The notes below the pieces were generated by a model. It saw only the letters and a list, made by a program, of their open reading frames with translations. It ran no database searches and was not told where the DNA came from. Shown one piece after another: positions 1 through 9,722 of a stretch of DNA of 64,000 nt. The stretch covers positions 4,753,036 through 4,817,035 of the forward strand of contig NZ_CP009516.1 in NCBI RefSeq assembly GCF_000970285.1, given 5' to 3'. The translations under genes were made by a program, and so were the position numbers. Every line of letters starts with the position of its first letter. Position 1 is the first letter of the stretch. This stretch comes from Methanosarcina horonobensis HB-1 = JCM 15518 (lineage in GTDB: Archaea; Halobacteriota; Methanosarcinia; Methanosarcinales; Methanosarcinaceae).

Positions 1-2
1 GG

Positions 3-53
3 AACACAGAAAACTTTGAATATTCTATCACAATCGAGGCTATTGAAAAATAA
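3..53 (+). CDS. 3' end of an upstream gene (partial)
   Basis: The reading frame from base 3 is open to a TAA at 51-53 and gives a plausible C-terminal tail ending in ITIEAIEK. The gene begins outside the window. It is followed 65 bases later by a good terminator hairpin, which supports this being a true gene end. Nothing can be said about its function from 16 residues. Confidence 0.45.
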   Translation, partial: NTENFEYSITIEAIEK

Positions 54-118
54 ATAACTCCCCCGGTTTGATGACAGTTAAGCTTTAACAACCCTTTTTC
101 TTTTTTCTTTAATCAGGA

Positions 119-150
119 ACCTGGGCTTTCAGCCCGGGATTTTTTATTTT
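119..150 (+). terminator. terminator hairpin with T-rich tail
   Basis: CCTGGGCT (120-127) pairs with AGCCCGGG (131-138) around a 3-base TTC loop, with one G-T pair. It is followed by ATTTTTTATTTT. It lies just after the partial upstream gene and before the long leader of the aconitase gene. Confidence 0.75.
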
Positions 151-651
151 ATACCCAAAACCAGGTTTACTGATTAATTGTTTTTTCAATTCTTGAGTCA
201 GAAAAGAAATTCTTCAATCTTCTCTCCACAATTCGGGCGAAGCGGAATTCTGGCGAGGTGAAACTTATAACAGAATAGGTCCTAACTGGAGAAGTATAAA
301 TATATGAAGGTACAGCCTGAGCCTGTAGCTATAATTAAATGCTTGAGGAGCTGGTAGAGCTTAGTTATCTCGATTAACTGGGCCCAGGGTTTAAAAACGC
401 AGATCATATCCTGTTAAGTATTGAATATACATCTCACATAAGGAAAACAAAACAAAGACGAAATAAATCAAGCATGTTTCCCGAAAACGTGAAGATAATA
501 AGCCCGAAGGAATAAAATACTCTAAGGATAAGATGGGGCTCTCACAGGATAAAGAAAAGTAAGATTATAACATAAAAAGCAACTCACAAAAAATAACTCA
601 TAATAAGTTCATCATTTTAATTTCATATTTCTGCTGGAGGTAAAAAGTACA
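151..651. other. long non-coding leader region before aconitase
   Basis: About 500 bases without a supportable gene. A TATA-like element (TATAAATATA, 295-304) would place transcription start near 325-330 and give a leader of over 300 nt. Several short GC-richer patches (for example around 340-390) suggest RNA structure, but I could not identify a known RNA class. Confidence 0.4.
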
Positions 652-3462
652 ATGAGAGAAGGTCCGGACCCCTTTGGGGTAAGAGACAGCATCGAAACAA
701 CCGCCGGAAAAGCTACGATTTACAGATTGAGTAAACTGGAAGAAAAGGGCTTTGAAGGGATTTCCCTGCTCCCCTACTCTATAAGGATCCTGCTGGAATC
801 CCTGCTCCGGCATGCGGATACTGAAAAGCACCTGATAGCTGCAGAAGACTTGGAAGCCCTTGCCCGGTGGAGCCCTGATAATATAAGCGAAAGGGACATC
901 CCGTTTATTCCATCAAGGGTAATCATGCAGGACTTCACAGGTGTTCCTGCGGTAGTTGACCTAGCAGCCCTCCGCTCGGCAATGGAGCGCCTTGGAGGAG
1001 ACCCTGCTAAAATCAACCCTGTAATCCCTGCTGACCTGGTTATCGACCACTCGGTTCAGGTTGACTCCTACGGCACGGCATATGCACTTGAGGAGAATGA
1101 GAAAAAAGAGTTTGAACGCAACAGGGAACGTTATACAGTTCTCCGCTGGGCACAGAAAGCCTTTGATAATTTCAGGGTCGTGCCTCCGGGAAGAGGAATT
1201 ATCCATCAGGTTAATCTTGAATACCTGACTCCACTTGTGCACCTGAAAGAAAAAGAAGGAGAGTTGTTTGCTTTCCCTGATACGCTTGTCGGGACTGACT
1301 CTCATACCACAATGATCAACGGGATAGGAGTGCTCGGCTGGGGAGTAGGCGGTATAGAAGCCGAAGCCGTAATGCTCGGGCAGCCTTACTATATGCCTGT
1401 TCCTGAGGTTGTCGGTTTCAAGCTCTACGGGAAGCTGGAACCCGGAGTTACTGCAACTGACCTTGTCCTCACGATCACGAAAATGCTAAGAAAGCATGGA
1501 GTGGTAGGCAAGTTTGTCGAGTTCTACGGACCAGGCCTGAACTCCCTCAGCCTTCCGGACAGGGCAACGATTTCAAACATGGCTCCTGAATACGGAGCAA
1601 CTCTCGGGATTTTCCCTCCTGACATGGAGACTCTGGACTACCTGAAGAGGACAGGCAGGAGTGATGAGCAGGTTGACCTTGTGAAGAAATACCTGGAAGC
1701 ACAGGGTCTTCTTTATTCTGTCAACAAACCCGAGCCTGTCTTCAGCAGTAACCTCGAACTTGATATGGGCACTGTAAAGCCCTGCCTTGCAGGTCCCAGA
1801 CGCCCGCAGGACCAGCTCTTCCTGAATGAGGTCTCTGAAAACTTCTGTGAAACAATGAGGCAGACCTTTATAAGAAAGAAAGAAGAAGGAATTGAACTTG
1901 CCAGAGACCCTGCTTACCTGCGCTGGATTGGAGAAGGAGGAGCACCTGTAGAAAAATCCGAAGCCTCGGAAGAGGTAGGGGTAGAAAAGATTGACTCCAC
2001 TGAGAGAAACTCCGGGCTCACACATGGTTCTGTCGTCATTGCGTCCATTACTTCCTGTACGAATACCTCTAACCCATCAGTTCTCATAGGGGCCGGGCTT
2101 CTTGCAAAAAAGGCTATTAAAAGAGGCCTGAAGGTTAAACCCTTCGTGAAAACAAGCCTGTCTCCGGGCTCAAGAGTAGCTACCGAGTACCTTGGAGCCG
2201 CATGCCTTCTGCCCTATCTTGAGGCTCTGGGTTTCCACCAGGTTGGGTACGGATGTACGACCTGTATAGGGAATAGCGGGCCTCTGCCTGAACATGTCGC
2301 AAAAGAAATCGAAGAAGAAGACCTTACAGTTGCAGCCGTGCTCAGTGGAAACAGAAATTTCGAAGGCAGGATAAATCCGCTTGTCAAAGCAAATTACCTT
2401 GCTTCCCCTCCGCTTGTTGTTGCATATGCAATTGCAGGGACGGTGGATATAAACTTCGAAACCGATCCTCTTGCTTATGACCCTAACGGGCTCCCGGTTT
2501 TTCTCAGAGATATCTGGCCCGGACAGGAGGAGATAAAGGAAGTCGAAAAGAACAGTGTCAAGCCTGCGATGTTCAAAAAAGAATACTCAGGCGTTCTTGA
2601 AGGCGCAAAACTCTGGAAAGAGCTGGATGTCCCTGAGGGCACTCTTTATGAATGGAGCTCTACCTCCACCTACATTCAGGAGCCACCTTACTTCGTGGAT
2701 TTCCCGCTTACTTTGCCTCTTCCCGGAGATATACAGGACGCCAGAGTCCTTGCCCTTTTCGGGGACAGCATCACTACTGACCATATTTCCCCAGCAGGCG
2801 ATATTCCGACAGAGAGTCCGGCAGGCAGGTACCTGATGTCCTGGGGTGTGGACCCGAAAGATTTCAACTCCTATGGCTCCCGCAGGGGCAACCATGAGGT
2901 AATGATGCGCGGGACCTTCGCAAACATCCGGCTCAGAAACAGGCTTGTAGCCAGAGAAGGAGGGTGGACTGTTTACCACCTTAAAGAAGAAGACTTCCCG
3001 CCTGAACCGTGCGGAGAAGGAATTCCCATTTACGACGCATCTCTGCTATATGCGGAGAACAATGTCCCCCTGATTGTTGTCGCAGGAAAAGAGTACGGAA
3101 CAGGCAGTTCCCGCGACTGGGCAGCAAAAGGTACATTCCTCCTTGGAGTAAAGGCAGTTATTGCCGAGTCCTTTGAGCGCATCCACAGAAGCAACCTCGT
3201 GGGCATGGGAGTTCTTCCCCTGCAATTTAAGGCAGGAGAAAGCGCAGATACTCTCGGGCTTACAGGAAAAGAGAGTTATGACATCATTGGAATTGAGAAA
3301 ATGGAACCCCACGGAGAGCTTACCGTACGGGCAAAGGATGACAGCGGGAAAGAACTGGAGTTTAAGGTAGAATTAAGACTGGATTCTGCTGTAGAAATCG
3401 AGTACTACAGGAATAGTGGAATTTTGCATAAGTTCCTGAGGGATTCGGTAAAGAAAAAATGA
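652..3462 (+). CDS. acnA: aconitate hydratase (AcnA type)
   Basis: A 936-residue protein of the monomeric AcnA/IRP-type aconitase family, which isomerises citrate and isocitrate in the cytoplasm. The three [4Fe-4S] cysteines are visible: C469 in SCTNTSNPS, and C535/C538 in [11 protein letters not shown]. The swivel domain is present at the C-terminus ([13 protein letters not shown], then [16 protein letters not shown]). Length is normal for the family (about 890-940). The start is the ATG preceded by TGGAGG about 10 bases upstream. It lies 412 bases before citrate synthase on the same strand, which points to the oxidative citrate branch that gives 2-oxoglutarate and glutamate in Methanosarcina. 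A terminator follows the gene, so the two may be separate transcripts. Confidence 0.95.
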   Translation: MREGPDPFGVRDSIETTAGKATIYRLSKLEEKGFEGISLLPYSIRILLESLLRHADTEKHLIAAEDLEALARWSPDNISERDIPFIPSRVIMQDFTGVPAVVDLAALRSAMERLGGDPAKINPVIPADLVIDHSVQVDSYGTAYALEENEKKEFERNRERYTVLRWAQKAFDNFRVVPPGRGIIHQVNLEYLTPLVHLKEKEGELFAFPDTLVGTDSHTTMINGIGVLGWGVGGIEAEAVMLGQPYYMPVPEVVGFKLYGKLEPGVTATDLVLTITKMLRKHGVVGKFVEFYGPGLNSLSLPDRATISNMAPEYGATLGIFPPDMETLDYLKRTGRSDEQVDLVKKYLEAQGLLYSVNKPEPVFSSNLELDMGTVKPCLAGPRRPQDQLFLNEVSENFCETMRQTFIRKKEEGIELARDPAYLRWIGEGGAPVEKSEASEEVGVEKIDSTERNSGLTHGSVVIASITSCTNTSNPSVLIGAGLLAKKAIKRGLKVKPFVKTSLSPGSRVATEYLGAACLLPYLEALGFHQVGYGCTTCIGNSGPLPEHVAKEIEEEDLTVAAVLSGNRNFEGRINPLVKANYLASPPLVVAYAIAGTVDINFETDPLAYDPNGLPVFLRDIWPGQEEIKEVEKNSVKPAMFKKEYSGVLEGAKLWKELDVPEGTLYEWSSTSTYIQEPPYFVDFPLTLPLPGDIQDARVLALFGDSITTDHISPAGDIPTESPAGRYLMSWGVDPKDFNSYGSRRGNHEVMMRGTFANIRLRNRLVAREGGWTVYHLKEEDFPPEPCGEGIPIYDASLLYAENNVPLIVVAGKEYGTGSSRDWAAKGTFLLGVKAVIAESFERIHRSNLVGMGVLPLQFKAGESADTLGLTGKESYDIIGIEKMEPHGELTVRAKDDSGKELEFKVELRLDSAVEIEYYRNSGILHKFLRDSVKKK

Positions 3463-3874
3463 AAGGTTACTTATGCCGGAAAACAAAATAAATTTTTTAT
3501 TTAGGTCCTGCAAGCCTGAATAAGGCTTCTTCTCTTTCCGGGATCTCTATTTTTATCCGGACAGGATACGGGATTATTTCGGCTCAAAGAGATGTTATAG
3601 AGATGCTTCGCCTTGAAAAAATAATATTTGAGGCTGAATACAGTTAAAAGGTTTAAAGAAGCAGAGATCTTAACTTTAACAAATATATTTAAAACGACTT
3701 AAATTTACAATTTCAACAAATTTAATATACTTATTCGATGATAATACAATTGCATTGTCACTCTATTTTTGGACCCAAAAAGTTCCTTCGTGTTAAATCT
3801 TTCACGTATAATCAGAGGATTCCCCAATTTCAAAGTTTTTTGAAAATCCTCTAGGCATAACTGCGAGGTAGAAA
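3463..3874. other. intergenic region between aconitase and citrate synthase
   Basis: No gene seen. It contains the aconitase terminator (3512-3537) and two TATA-like elements, AATATATTTAAAA (3682-3694) and TTTAATATAC (about 3719-3728). Either could drive citrate synthase with a 120-170 nt leader. Confidence 0.5.
3512..3537 (+). terminator. terminator after aconitase
   Basis: A perfect inverted repeat, AAGCCT (3512-3517) and AGGCTT (3523-3528), closes a 5-base loop and is followed by the pyrimidine tract CTTCTCTTT. It lies 50 bases after the acnA stop codon. Confidence 0.6.
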
Positions 3875-4942
3875 ATGAATAAAAATATATGTTTCATAGA
3901 CGGGCTGGAGGGCATTCTGAAATATAGGGAAGTAGACATTAACGAACTGGTCGAACTTCCCTATGATGCAGTTTCCTATCTACTGATCCGGGGAGAACTC
4001 CCTGGAGAACAGGAACTTGCCGAATACTCAGCCCGCCTGCATGCGGAGCGCGGAATCAACAGGGAGGTAATGGACGTTATCCGCATGTGCAATTTAAATG
4101 TCGATGCTATGGAAGCGCTGCGCACAGTTGTTTCTTTCATATCGCAATTCGATCCGGACCTGAATGACAGCTCTCAAGAAGGGAATATGAGAAAAGCCAT
4201 ACGGTTAATCGCCATGGTCCCAACTATCGTTGCTGCTTATTATAGAACGGCAAACGGAAAGGAACCTGTACCCCCCGATCCCTCCCTTTCCCACGGAGCC
4301 AATTTTCTGTACATGCTAAAAGGAAGCAAGCCGGACCCGCTGGAAGCTGAAGTCATGGAAAAAGACTTTATTCTTAGTGCCGAGCACGAGCTGAATGCTT
4401 CCACTTTCTCCTCCAGAGTTACAGCTTCAACACTTTCAGACCTCTATTCGGCTGTCGTTTCCGGGCTTTGCACACTCAAAGGTCCCCTTCATGGCGGAGC
4501 GAGGTCAGAAGTTATGAACATGCTTGAAGCGATCGCCTGCCCTGAAAATGCAGAGAAATTTGTCCTTGAAAAAATTGAAAAGAGAGAAAAAATAATGGGC
4601 TTCGGGCACAGAGTATACAAGACATATGACCCTAGGGGCACAATATTCAAGCAGCTTTCCAGAAAACTCGCTGAAGCTAAAGGTGACATGCACTGGTATG
4701 AGACAGCTGAAACAATTGAAAATGCTGTTGTCTGCGAGCTTGTGGAAAAGAGAGGAAAGCCGATTTATCCGAACGTTGATTTCTATTCAGGAGTTATCTA
4801 CAAGTATATGGACATTCCCCCGCAGCTTGCAACTTCAATCTTTGCAATAGGAAGAATTTCAGGCTGGATAGCTCATTGTTTCGAACAGTACGAGAAGAAA
4901 AAGATCATAAGGCCCAGAGCCTTCATGCTTGACGAATGTTAA
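3875..4942 (+). CDS. gltA: citrate synthase
   Basis: A 355-residue citrate synthase, which condenses oxaloacetate and acetyl-CoA. The catalytic triad expected for the family is readable: H206 (LHGGARSEV), H245 (GFGHRVYKTYDPRG) and D302 (YPNVDFYSG). Length is that of the short archaeal/Gram-positive type. The ATG at 3875 has GAGGTAG about 7 bases upstream. 2-methylcitrate synthase is the main alternative within the family, but the neighbouring aconitase and the lack of other methylcitrate-cycle genes favour citrate synthase. With aconitase and an isocitrate-type dehydrogenase it would supply 2-oxoglutarate for glutamate synthesis. Confidence 0.92.
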   Translation: MNKNICFIDGLEGILKYREVDINELVELPYDAVSYLLIRGELPGEQELAEYSARLHAERGINREVMDVIRMCNLNVDAMEALRTVVSFISQFDPDLNDSSQEGNMRKAIRLIAMVPTIVAAYYRTANGKEPVPPDPSLSHGANFLYMLKGSKPDPLEAEVMEKDFILSAEHELNASTFSSRVTASTLSDLYSAVVSGLCTLKGPLHGGARSEVMNMLEAIACPENAEKFVLEKIEKREKIMGFGHRVYKTYDPRGTIFKQLSRKLAEAKGDMHWYETAETIENAVVCELVEKRGKPIYPNVDFYSGVIYKYMDIPPQLATSIFAIGRISGWIAHCFEQYEKKKIIRPRAFMLDEC

Positions 4943-5244
4943 AGCCTCGGAAAAAGACCTGTTGTGTCTGAAACCGGCAAAAGCAAAAGAAACGAAAAAA
5001 AGTACAGAAACAGAAACCAGATCCGACAACAAGTCTAATAGATGGGATCTAACGGACGCGATCTGAGATATGATCTGGCAAGCCAAAATAAAAATCAGAA
5101 ATAAAACTGATTTTTCAGGCAAAACAGGTTCACAGATCGAACACAAATAAAATAAAACTTTCAGGTAAAAGTTTTTCTCTCATTTAATTCTAGTCCTATA
5201 GAGACTGATATCAGGTAAAAGAGTATGGAGCTCTTGAGCCTGGG
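4943..5244. other. intergenic region before the mevalonate genes
   Basis: No supportable gene. The first half is A-rich; two copies of TCAGGTAAAAG occur near 5162 and 5211. The region ends in the strong hairpin at 5245-5270. Confidence 0.4.
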
Positions 5245-5279
5245 GTCAGATAATCTTTTTATTATCTGACAGCTTTTTG
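5245..5279 (+). terminator. strong hairpin with T run just upstream of the UbiD-type gene
   Basis: A perfect 10-bp inverted repeat, GTCAGATAAT (5245-5254) and ATTATCTGAC (5261-5270), encloses CTTTTT and is followed by AGCTTTTTG. It looks like an intrinsic terminator for citrate synthase. However, it ends only 24 bases before the next start codon, which has no Shine-Dalgarno, so it may instead act as a leader control element. Confidence 0.7.
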
Positions 5280-5293
5280 ATATCCAGATACCC

Positions 5294-6562
5294 ATGACTT
5301 ATAGAGATTTTATAGACCGGTTAAAAGAAAACGGAAAGCTGGTCGAAGTCCATCAGCCCGTTTCCCCGAAGTTCGAGGCTTCGAGAATTGCAAAAAAAAC
5401 AAAAGCTCCGGTTCTTTTCCATGACGTTTCAGGCTCAAAGGTTATTATGAACCTTCTAGGTTCCAGGGACGAACTTGCTGCTATGCTTGAGGTCCCTAAA
5501 GAGGAAATTATAAAGAAGCTCTCCGAAGTTTCTCCTGAAGGTGAAGTTCGGCTGGTTTCAGACTCTCCCACCCTTGAGGTGATAGAAGATAAGGTTGACC
5601 TGACAAAACTTCCTATTCTTACCCATTTTGAAAAGGACGGAGCACCCTACATAACTGCAGGAATTGTCGTTTCCGAATATGGAGGCGTGATGAATGCTTC
5701 GATTCACCGTCTTATGCTCGTGGGAAAAGACAAACTCGCAGTTCGCCTTGTCCCTCCGAGACATACCTATCTACTGCATAAAAAAGCCGCCGAAAAAGGA
5801 GAAGCTCTGCCTATTGCGATTGTTCTGGGCTGCGACCCTACGATTATTTATGCGACCTCTACCAGGGTTCCTGTTGGAAAAGAGTTTGAATATGCGGCTG
5901 CCCTGCGTGGAGCTCCGGTAGAACTTTTTGAGTGCTCAAACGGGGTAAAAGTACCTCACTCCGAGATCGTGCTCGAAGGATATGTTGACCCGAAAGAGAG
6001 GGTTGATGAAGGACCATTTGTGGATATTACCGGGACATATGATGTGGTAAGGAAAGAGCCCGTTATCCGGATTACCAGAATTATCCATAGAAAAAACCCT
6101 ATCTATCACGGAATTTTGCCGGCCGGGCCCGAACACCTCCTGATGATGGGAGTGCCTTATGAGCCGAGAATATACAGGGCTGTAGGGGAAGTTACTACCG
6201 TCAAAAATGTGGTCTTAACAGAGGGAGGATGCTGTTACCTTCATGCAGTCGTGCAGATAGAAAAGCAGACTGAAGGGGATGCAAAAAATGCTATTATGGC
6301 TGCCTTTGCAGCTCACACAAGCCTGAAGCATGTGGTCGTTGTGGATGAGGACATAAACATTTTTGACCCTGCTGATGTTGAGTTTGCGGTTGCTACCAGA
6401 GTAAAAGGCGACATGGATATCTTGATTATTCCTAACGTCCGCGGTAGTTCTCTTGATCCCAGAGGAGCACCGGATGGGACGACAACCAAAGTGGGAATTG
6501 ATGCGACAAAGGTTCTTGTCGAAAAAGAGAACTTTGAAAGGGCAGTAATTCCTGAAGAATGA
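5294..6562 (+). CDS. UbiD-family decarboxylase, probable anhydromevalonate phosphate decarboxylase
   Basis: A 422-residue UbiD-family protein. UbiD enzymes use prenylated FMN to decarboxylate unsaturated acids. In archaea the member next to the aconitase-X genes is trans-anhydromevalonate 5-phosphate decarboxylase of the modified mevalonate pathway, giving isopentenyl phosphate. The identification rests on overall UbiD similarity (N-terminal YRDFIDRLKENGKLVEV, C-terminal prFMN-binding region with RGSSLDPRG) and on the two phosphomevalonate dehydratase genes immediately downstream. The ATG at 5294 lacks a clear Shine-Dalgarno and sits 24 bases after a strong hairpin, so the mRNA may be nearly leaderless. 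A generic aromatic-acid decarboxylase is the alternative but does not explain the operon context. Confidence 0.88.
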   Translation: MTYRDFIDRLKENGKLVEVHQPVSPKFEASRIAKKTKAPVLFHDVSGSKVIMNLLGSRDELAAMLEVPKEEIIKKLSEVSPEGEVRLVSDSPTLEVIEDKVDLTKLPILTHFEKDGAPYITAGIVVSEYGGVMNASIHRLMLVGKDKLAVRLVPPRHTYLLHKKAAEKGEALPIAIVLGCDPTIIYATSTRVPVGKEFEYAAALRGAPVELFECSNGVKVPHSEIVLEGYVDPKERVDEGPFVDITGTYDVVRKEPVIRITRIIHRKNPIYHGILPAGPEHLLMMGVPYEPRIYRAVGEVTTVKNVVLTEGGCCYLHAVVQIEKQTEGDAKNAIMAAFAAHTSLKHVVVVDEDINIFDPADVEFAVATRVKGDMDILIIPNVRGSSLDPRGAPDGTTTKVGIDATKVLVEKENFERAVIPEE

Positions 6563-6581
6563 CTGAGAAGTAACTTTTAAC

Positions 6582-6632
6582 GGCAGGATAGGGGAAAACT
6601 ACGACTGCATTAGGGGCATGAAATATCCTGCC
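6582..6632 (+). other. intergenic stem-loop between decarboxylase and dehydratase genes
   Basis: GGCAGGATA (6582-6590) is exactly complementary to TATCCTGCC (6624-6632), with a 33-base loop that itself contains two AGGGG-type elements. It is followed by TTGATATTTTG. It could be a weak terminator or an RNA processing or stability element within the mevalonate gene set. Confidence 0.5.
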
Positions 6633-6645
6633 TTGATATTTTGTT

Positions 6646-6660
6646 TTCATTTAAATGCTC
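6646..6660 (+). promoter_or_regulatory. TATA-like element upstream of the PMDh large subunit
   Basis: The palindrome CATTTAAATG (about 6649-6658) is a plausible TATA box. A start about 25 bases downstream would fall at or next to the ATG at 6677, which has no Shine-Dalgarno. A short or leaderless mRNA starting after the 6582-6632 stem-loop is therefore possible. Confidence 0.4.
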
Positions 6661-6676
6661 TATAGAGTGAATTTTC

Positions 6677-7876
6677 ATGTATCTTACAAAAGAAGAAGAA
6701 CAAATCCTGAACGGAGAAGCCGGAGAAACTCTCAGGCAGGCAATTGAGATCCTTGTGGCTCTCGGGGACATCTACGGAGCAGACAGACTGATTCCCATCA
6801 AAAGCGCTCAGATTGCAGGTGTCTCTTATAAGACTATAGGCGATGCCGGGCTTGAGTGGATTTCAGACCTTGAAGGGCAGGTAAAAGTTCCTGCAATCCT
6901 TAATCCGGCAGGAATGGACCTGGAAGATTGGAAAAGGCTGAGGATCTCTCCTGAATTTGCAGAAAAACAGAAGGCAATTGTTCAGGCTTACAAAAAACTC
7001 GGGATTCGCTGCGAATGCACCTGCACTCCTTATACCCTTGAAGGCTTTTCAGTAAATTACGGCGACCACCTTGCCTGGAGCGAATCCTCGGCCATCTCTT
7101 ATGCAAACTCCGTGATAGGAGCCAGGACAAACCGGGAGGGAGGACCGTCAGCTCTTTCCGCAGCGCTTCTCGGAAAAACTGCAAACTACGGGTTTCACCT
7201 GGATAAAAACCGCGTACCTGAAGTTTCTATCGGTGTGGAGTGTTCACTTAAAGAATCGGATTACGGAGCACTTGGGTATGTGGCAGGTAAATTTATCGGG
7301 AACAGAGTACCTATTTTCCATCTAAAGAACAAACCGGAAATGGATGAATTGAAAGCTCTGGGAGCTGCAATGGCGGCTTCAGGAGCAGTGGCTCTTTACC
7401 ATGTAAAAGGGGTGACCCCTGAAGCGTGCAGAATGAATTTTGAAGAGCCGGAAGAAAAAATAGTTATCGAGAGAAACCAGCTGGATGAGGTTTATAGTAG
7501 TAGAAGAAGAGCTGGCAAAGAGCCAGAGCTGATTACTATTGGCTGTCCTCATTGCTCTAAGTCTGAACTTAAAAAAGCAGCCGAACTCCTGAAGGGAAAA
7601 ATGGTTTCAAAGGAGACCTGGATCTTTACCTCAAGAGAACTTACAAAACGTAATCCGGAGTATGTCAGGACTATTGAAGAAAGTGGAGCTAAGGTTGTCT
7701 GCGATACCTGTATGGTGGTTTCTCCGGCAACCAACAGCTATTCCTGTGTTATGGTGAATTCGGGAAAAGCTTTTGCTTATGTGCCCGGAATGTGCGGGGC
7801 TGAAAGTGTATACGGAGATATGGAAACCTGCATAGAGGAGGCTACCCGGGAGAAAAAAGAAGGTGGTTCCCATTAA
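6677..7876 (+). CDS. aconitase X large subunit, probable phosphomevalonate dehydratase large subunit
   Basis: A 399-residue protein of the aconitase-X (DUF521) family. In archaea this is the large subunit of mevalonate 5-phosphate dehydratase, an Fe-S enzyme forming trans-anhydromevalonate 5-phosphate. Family features visible are the cysteine-bearing ECTCTPY segment (residues about 112-118), the conserved WSESSAISYANSV stretch, IGARTNREGGPSAL, and later cysteines in TIGCPHCS and VCDTCMVV. It is followed directly by the DUF126 small subunit, whose GTG start overlaps this gene by 14 bases, so the two are translationally coupled. With the UbiD-type decarboxylase upstream this is the recognised archaeal mevalonate cluster. 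Assignment to this reaction is from context and family knowledge. Confidence 0.9.
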   Translation: MYLTKEEEQILNGEAGETLRQAIEILVALGDIYGADRLIPIKSAQIAGVSYKTIGDAGLEWISDLEGQVKVPAILNPAGMDLEDWKRLRISPEFAEKQKAIVQAYKKLGIRCECTCTPYTLEGFSVNYGDHLAWSESSAISYANSVIGARTNREGGPSALSAALLGKTANYGFHLDKNRVPEVSIGVECSLKESDYGALGYVAGKFIGNRVPIFHLKNKPEMDELKALGAAMAASGAVALYHVKGVTPEACRMNFEEPEEKIVIERNQLDEVYSSRRRAGKEPELITIGCPHCSKSELKKAAELLKGKMVSKETWIFTSRELTKRNPEYVRTIEESGAKVVCDTCMVVSPATNSYSCVMVNSGKAFAYVPGMCGAESVYGDMETCIEEATREKKEGGSH

Positions 7877-8297
7877 ACTTAAAGGCAGAACAATTTCCAG
7901 AGGGTGTGCAGAAGGGGAAGTCCTGCTCTCCAGAGATCCCATATCCTTCCTTGGCAGCGTAGACCCTAAAACCGGGATTGTGGTTGAGGAAAAACACTCT
8001 TTAGCAGGAAAATCAATCAAAGGAAAAATCCTTGTTTTTCCCCATGGGAAAGGCTCTACTGTTGGCTCATATGTAATGTATCAGCTGAAGAAAAACGGAG
8101 CTGCTCCGGCGGCGATTATTAATCTGGAAACCGAACCGATCGTAGCAGTAGGAGCAATCATATCCGAAATCCCGCTTGTTGATATGCTGGAAAAAAATCC
8201 ATATGAGCTTCTAAAGGACGGAAATATTGTCCTGGTTAACGGCAGTGAAGGGTATATCGAATTGATTAAACCTGAAGGCAGTAAGGCAGAAAAATGA
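7863..8297 (+). CDS. aconitase X small subunit (DUF126), probable phosphomevalonate dehydratase small subunit
   Basis: A 144-residue swivelling-domain protein of the DUF126 family, the partner of aconitase X. The conserved serine motif GKGSTVGSY is at residues 62-70 (S65 is the expected catalytic-type serine), preceded by GKILVFPHG. It begins with GTG at 7863, inside the end of the large-subunit gene (TAA at 7874-7876). This overlap, and the absence of a better start, fix the choice. The two subunits together would dehydrate mevalonate 5-phosphate for archaeal lipid isoprenoids. Confidence 0.88.
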   Translation: MVPIKLKGRTISRGCAEGEVLLSRDPISFLGSVDPKTGIVVEEKHSLAGKSIKGKILVFPHGKGSTVGSYVMYQLKKNGAAPAAIINLETEPIVAVGAIISEIPLVDMLEKNPYELLKDGNIVLVNGSEGYIELIKPEGSKAEK

Positions 8298-8526
8298 TAC
8301 TAATCAGACTTCAGGCTTCAGTACCGTGCCGTTTGAAGTTTAAAGCATGAAAATAATATTGATACAGGTTGAAAGGCTTCAAGAGTTAGCAAAAAACAAA
8401 GAAATGAATAAAAAGATATGAATCAAGAAAATATGAGTTAAAAAGGCGCTAATTAAAAAGATGAGGATATAATATAAAATCAGAAAGGTAAATGTAAGTC
8501 TAAAAGAAATCTCAAGCCTCAAAGGC

Positions 8527-9657
8527 GTGAAACCTAAAATGAAACAGGGAATAGAAGACCATAGAAAAGACCGTGAAAAGTCCGATGTTGAAGAGTCGAT
8601 TTCACGTATATATCCTTTCATTACAAGGGTATTTAAAGTGTATGAAATCCAGAAATCAGGAGAGGTTCTTTATTTCTTCGGCACACCTAAAATAGATGCC
8701 GAAAACGTAATGGGAGAACTCTGGTCTCCCCTTGAACAGAAGGGGCTTGGAGTTACCCTTAAGTACGAACTTGGGGAGCACATTCTTATTGTTGCTCCAG
8801 TAAAGAAAATAAAAGAAAAAATCTGGGTAAACTTTGCACTTTTCATAGCAACAGTGTTTACAACCATGATCTGCGGGGCCTGGATGTTTGGGGTTGACCT
8901 CTCGAGTGATCCCCTGCAGGTTTTTCAGGGTTTGCCTTTTACCTTTGCAATACTGGCTGTGCTCGGTTCTCATGAAATGGCTCACTACGCAATGGCAAGG
9001 TACCATGGGATGAAAACCTCCCTTCCCTATTTCATTCCATTTCCGACTTTCATAGGCACAATGGGAGCAGTAATCCGTTATAGAGGACCTATTCCTAACC
9101 GAAAAGCTCTATTTGATGTGGGGATTGCAGGCCCTCTGGTGGGGCTTCTGGTCTCAGTTGCAGTCACCATAATAGGACTGAATCTAGATGCGCCTGCGGT
9201 CAATCCATTGTCCGATTCCCTGATGTTTGAGGTAGGTCTCCCACCTCTCTTTGTAATGATACAGAAACTTGTCGGGTTCACAGGGAGTAATCTGCATCCT
9301 GTGGCTTTTGCAGGCTGGGTTGGGATGTTTGTGACCCTTCTAAATCTCCTGCCTTCAGGGCAGCTTGACGGAGGGCACGTGCTCAGAGCAATGCTCGGCA
9401 AAAAAGCGGACAGGATATCTTCAATGATGCCGCGTATTCTTTTTCTGATAGGTTTCTACGTGGTGTACTGGCTGAATGGAGACGGATTCATATGGATATT
9501 CTGGGCTCTCTTTCTCTGGGCTTTTGCAGCAGTCGGGCATCCTTCCCCTCTTCATGACAAAATAGAACTGGATAGGAAGCGAATTTTTATAGGGATATTT
9601 ACCTTTATCCTCGGCCTGCTTTGCTTCACCCTGATTCCTTTTAAGCCCATAACCTGA
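8527..9657 (+). CDS. site-2-protease-like M50 membrane metalloprotease
   Basis: A 376-residue integral membrane zinc protease of peptidase family M50. The zinc motif HEMAH is at residues 149-153 and the third ligand lies in LDGGH (D281). About six to seven hydrophobic segments are visible from residue 100 onward (IWVNFALFIATVF, FAILAVLGSHE, ALFDVGIAGPLVGLLVSVAV, near-C-terminal FIGIFTFILG). The N-terminal 95 residues are soluble and charged, possibly a small α/β domain. The GTG at 8527 is used here; the ATG four codons later (8539) is equally possible and neither has a strong ribosome site. Substrates are unknown; relatives cut membrane-anchored regulators within the membrane. Confidence 0.9.
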   Translation: MKPKMKQGIEDHRKDREKSDVEESISRIYPFITRVFKVYEIQKSGEVLYFFGTPKIDAENVMGELWSPLEQKGLGVTLKYELGEHILIVAPVKKIKEKIWVNFALFIATVFTTMICGAWMFGVDLSSDPLQVFQGLPFTFAILAVLGSHEMAHYAMARYHGMKTSLPYFIPFPTFIGTMGAVIRYRGPIPNRKALFDVGIAGPLVGLLVSVAVTIIGLNLDAPAVNPLSDSLMFEVGLPPLFVMIQKLVGFTGSNLHPVAFAGWVGMFVTLLNLLPSGQLDGGHVLRAMLGKKADRISSMMPRILFLIGFYVVYWLNGDGFIWIFWALFLWAFAAVGHPSPLHDKIELDRKRIFIGIFTFILGLLCFTLIPFKPIT

Positions 9658-9722
9658 AGGAAATAAAAAAATTGAAGTGAATTGAAACCTGAAAAAGAAT
9701 CGAAATAAGGAAAAAAAGAACA

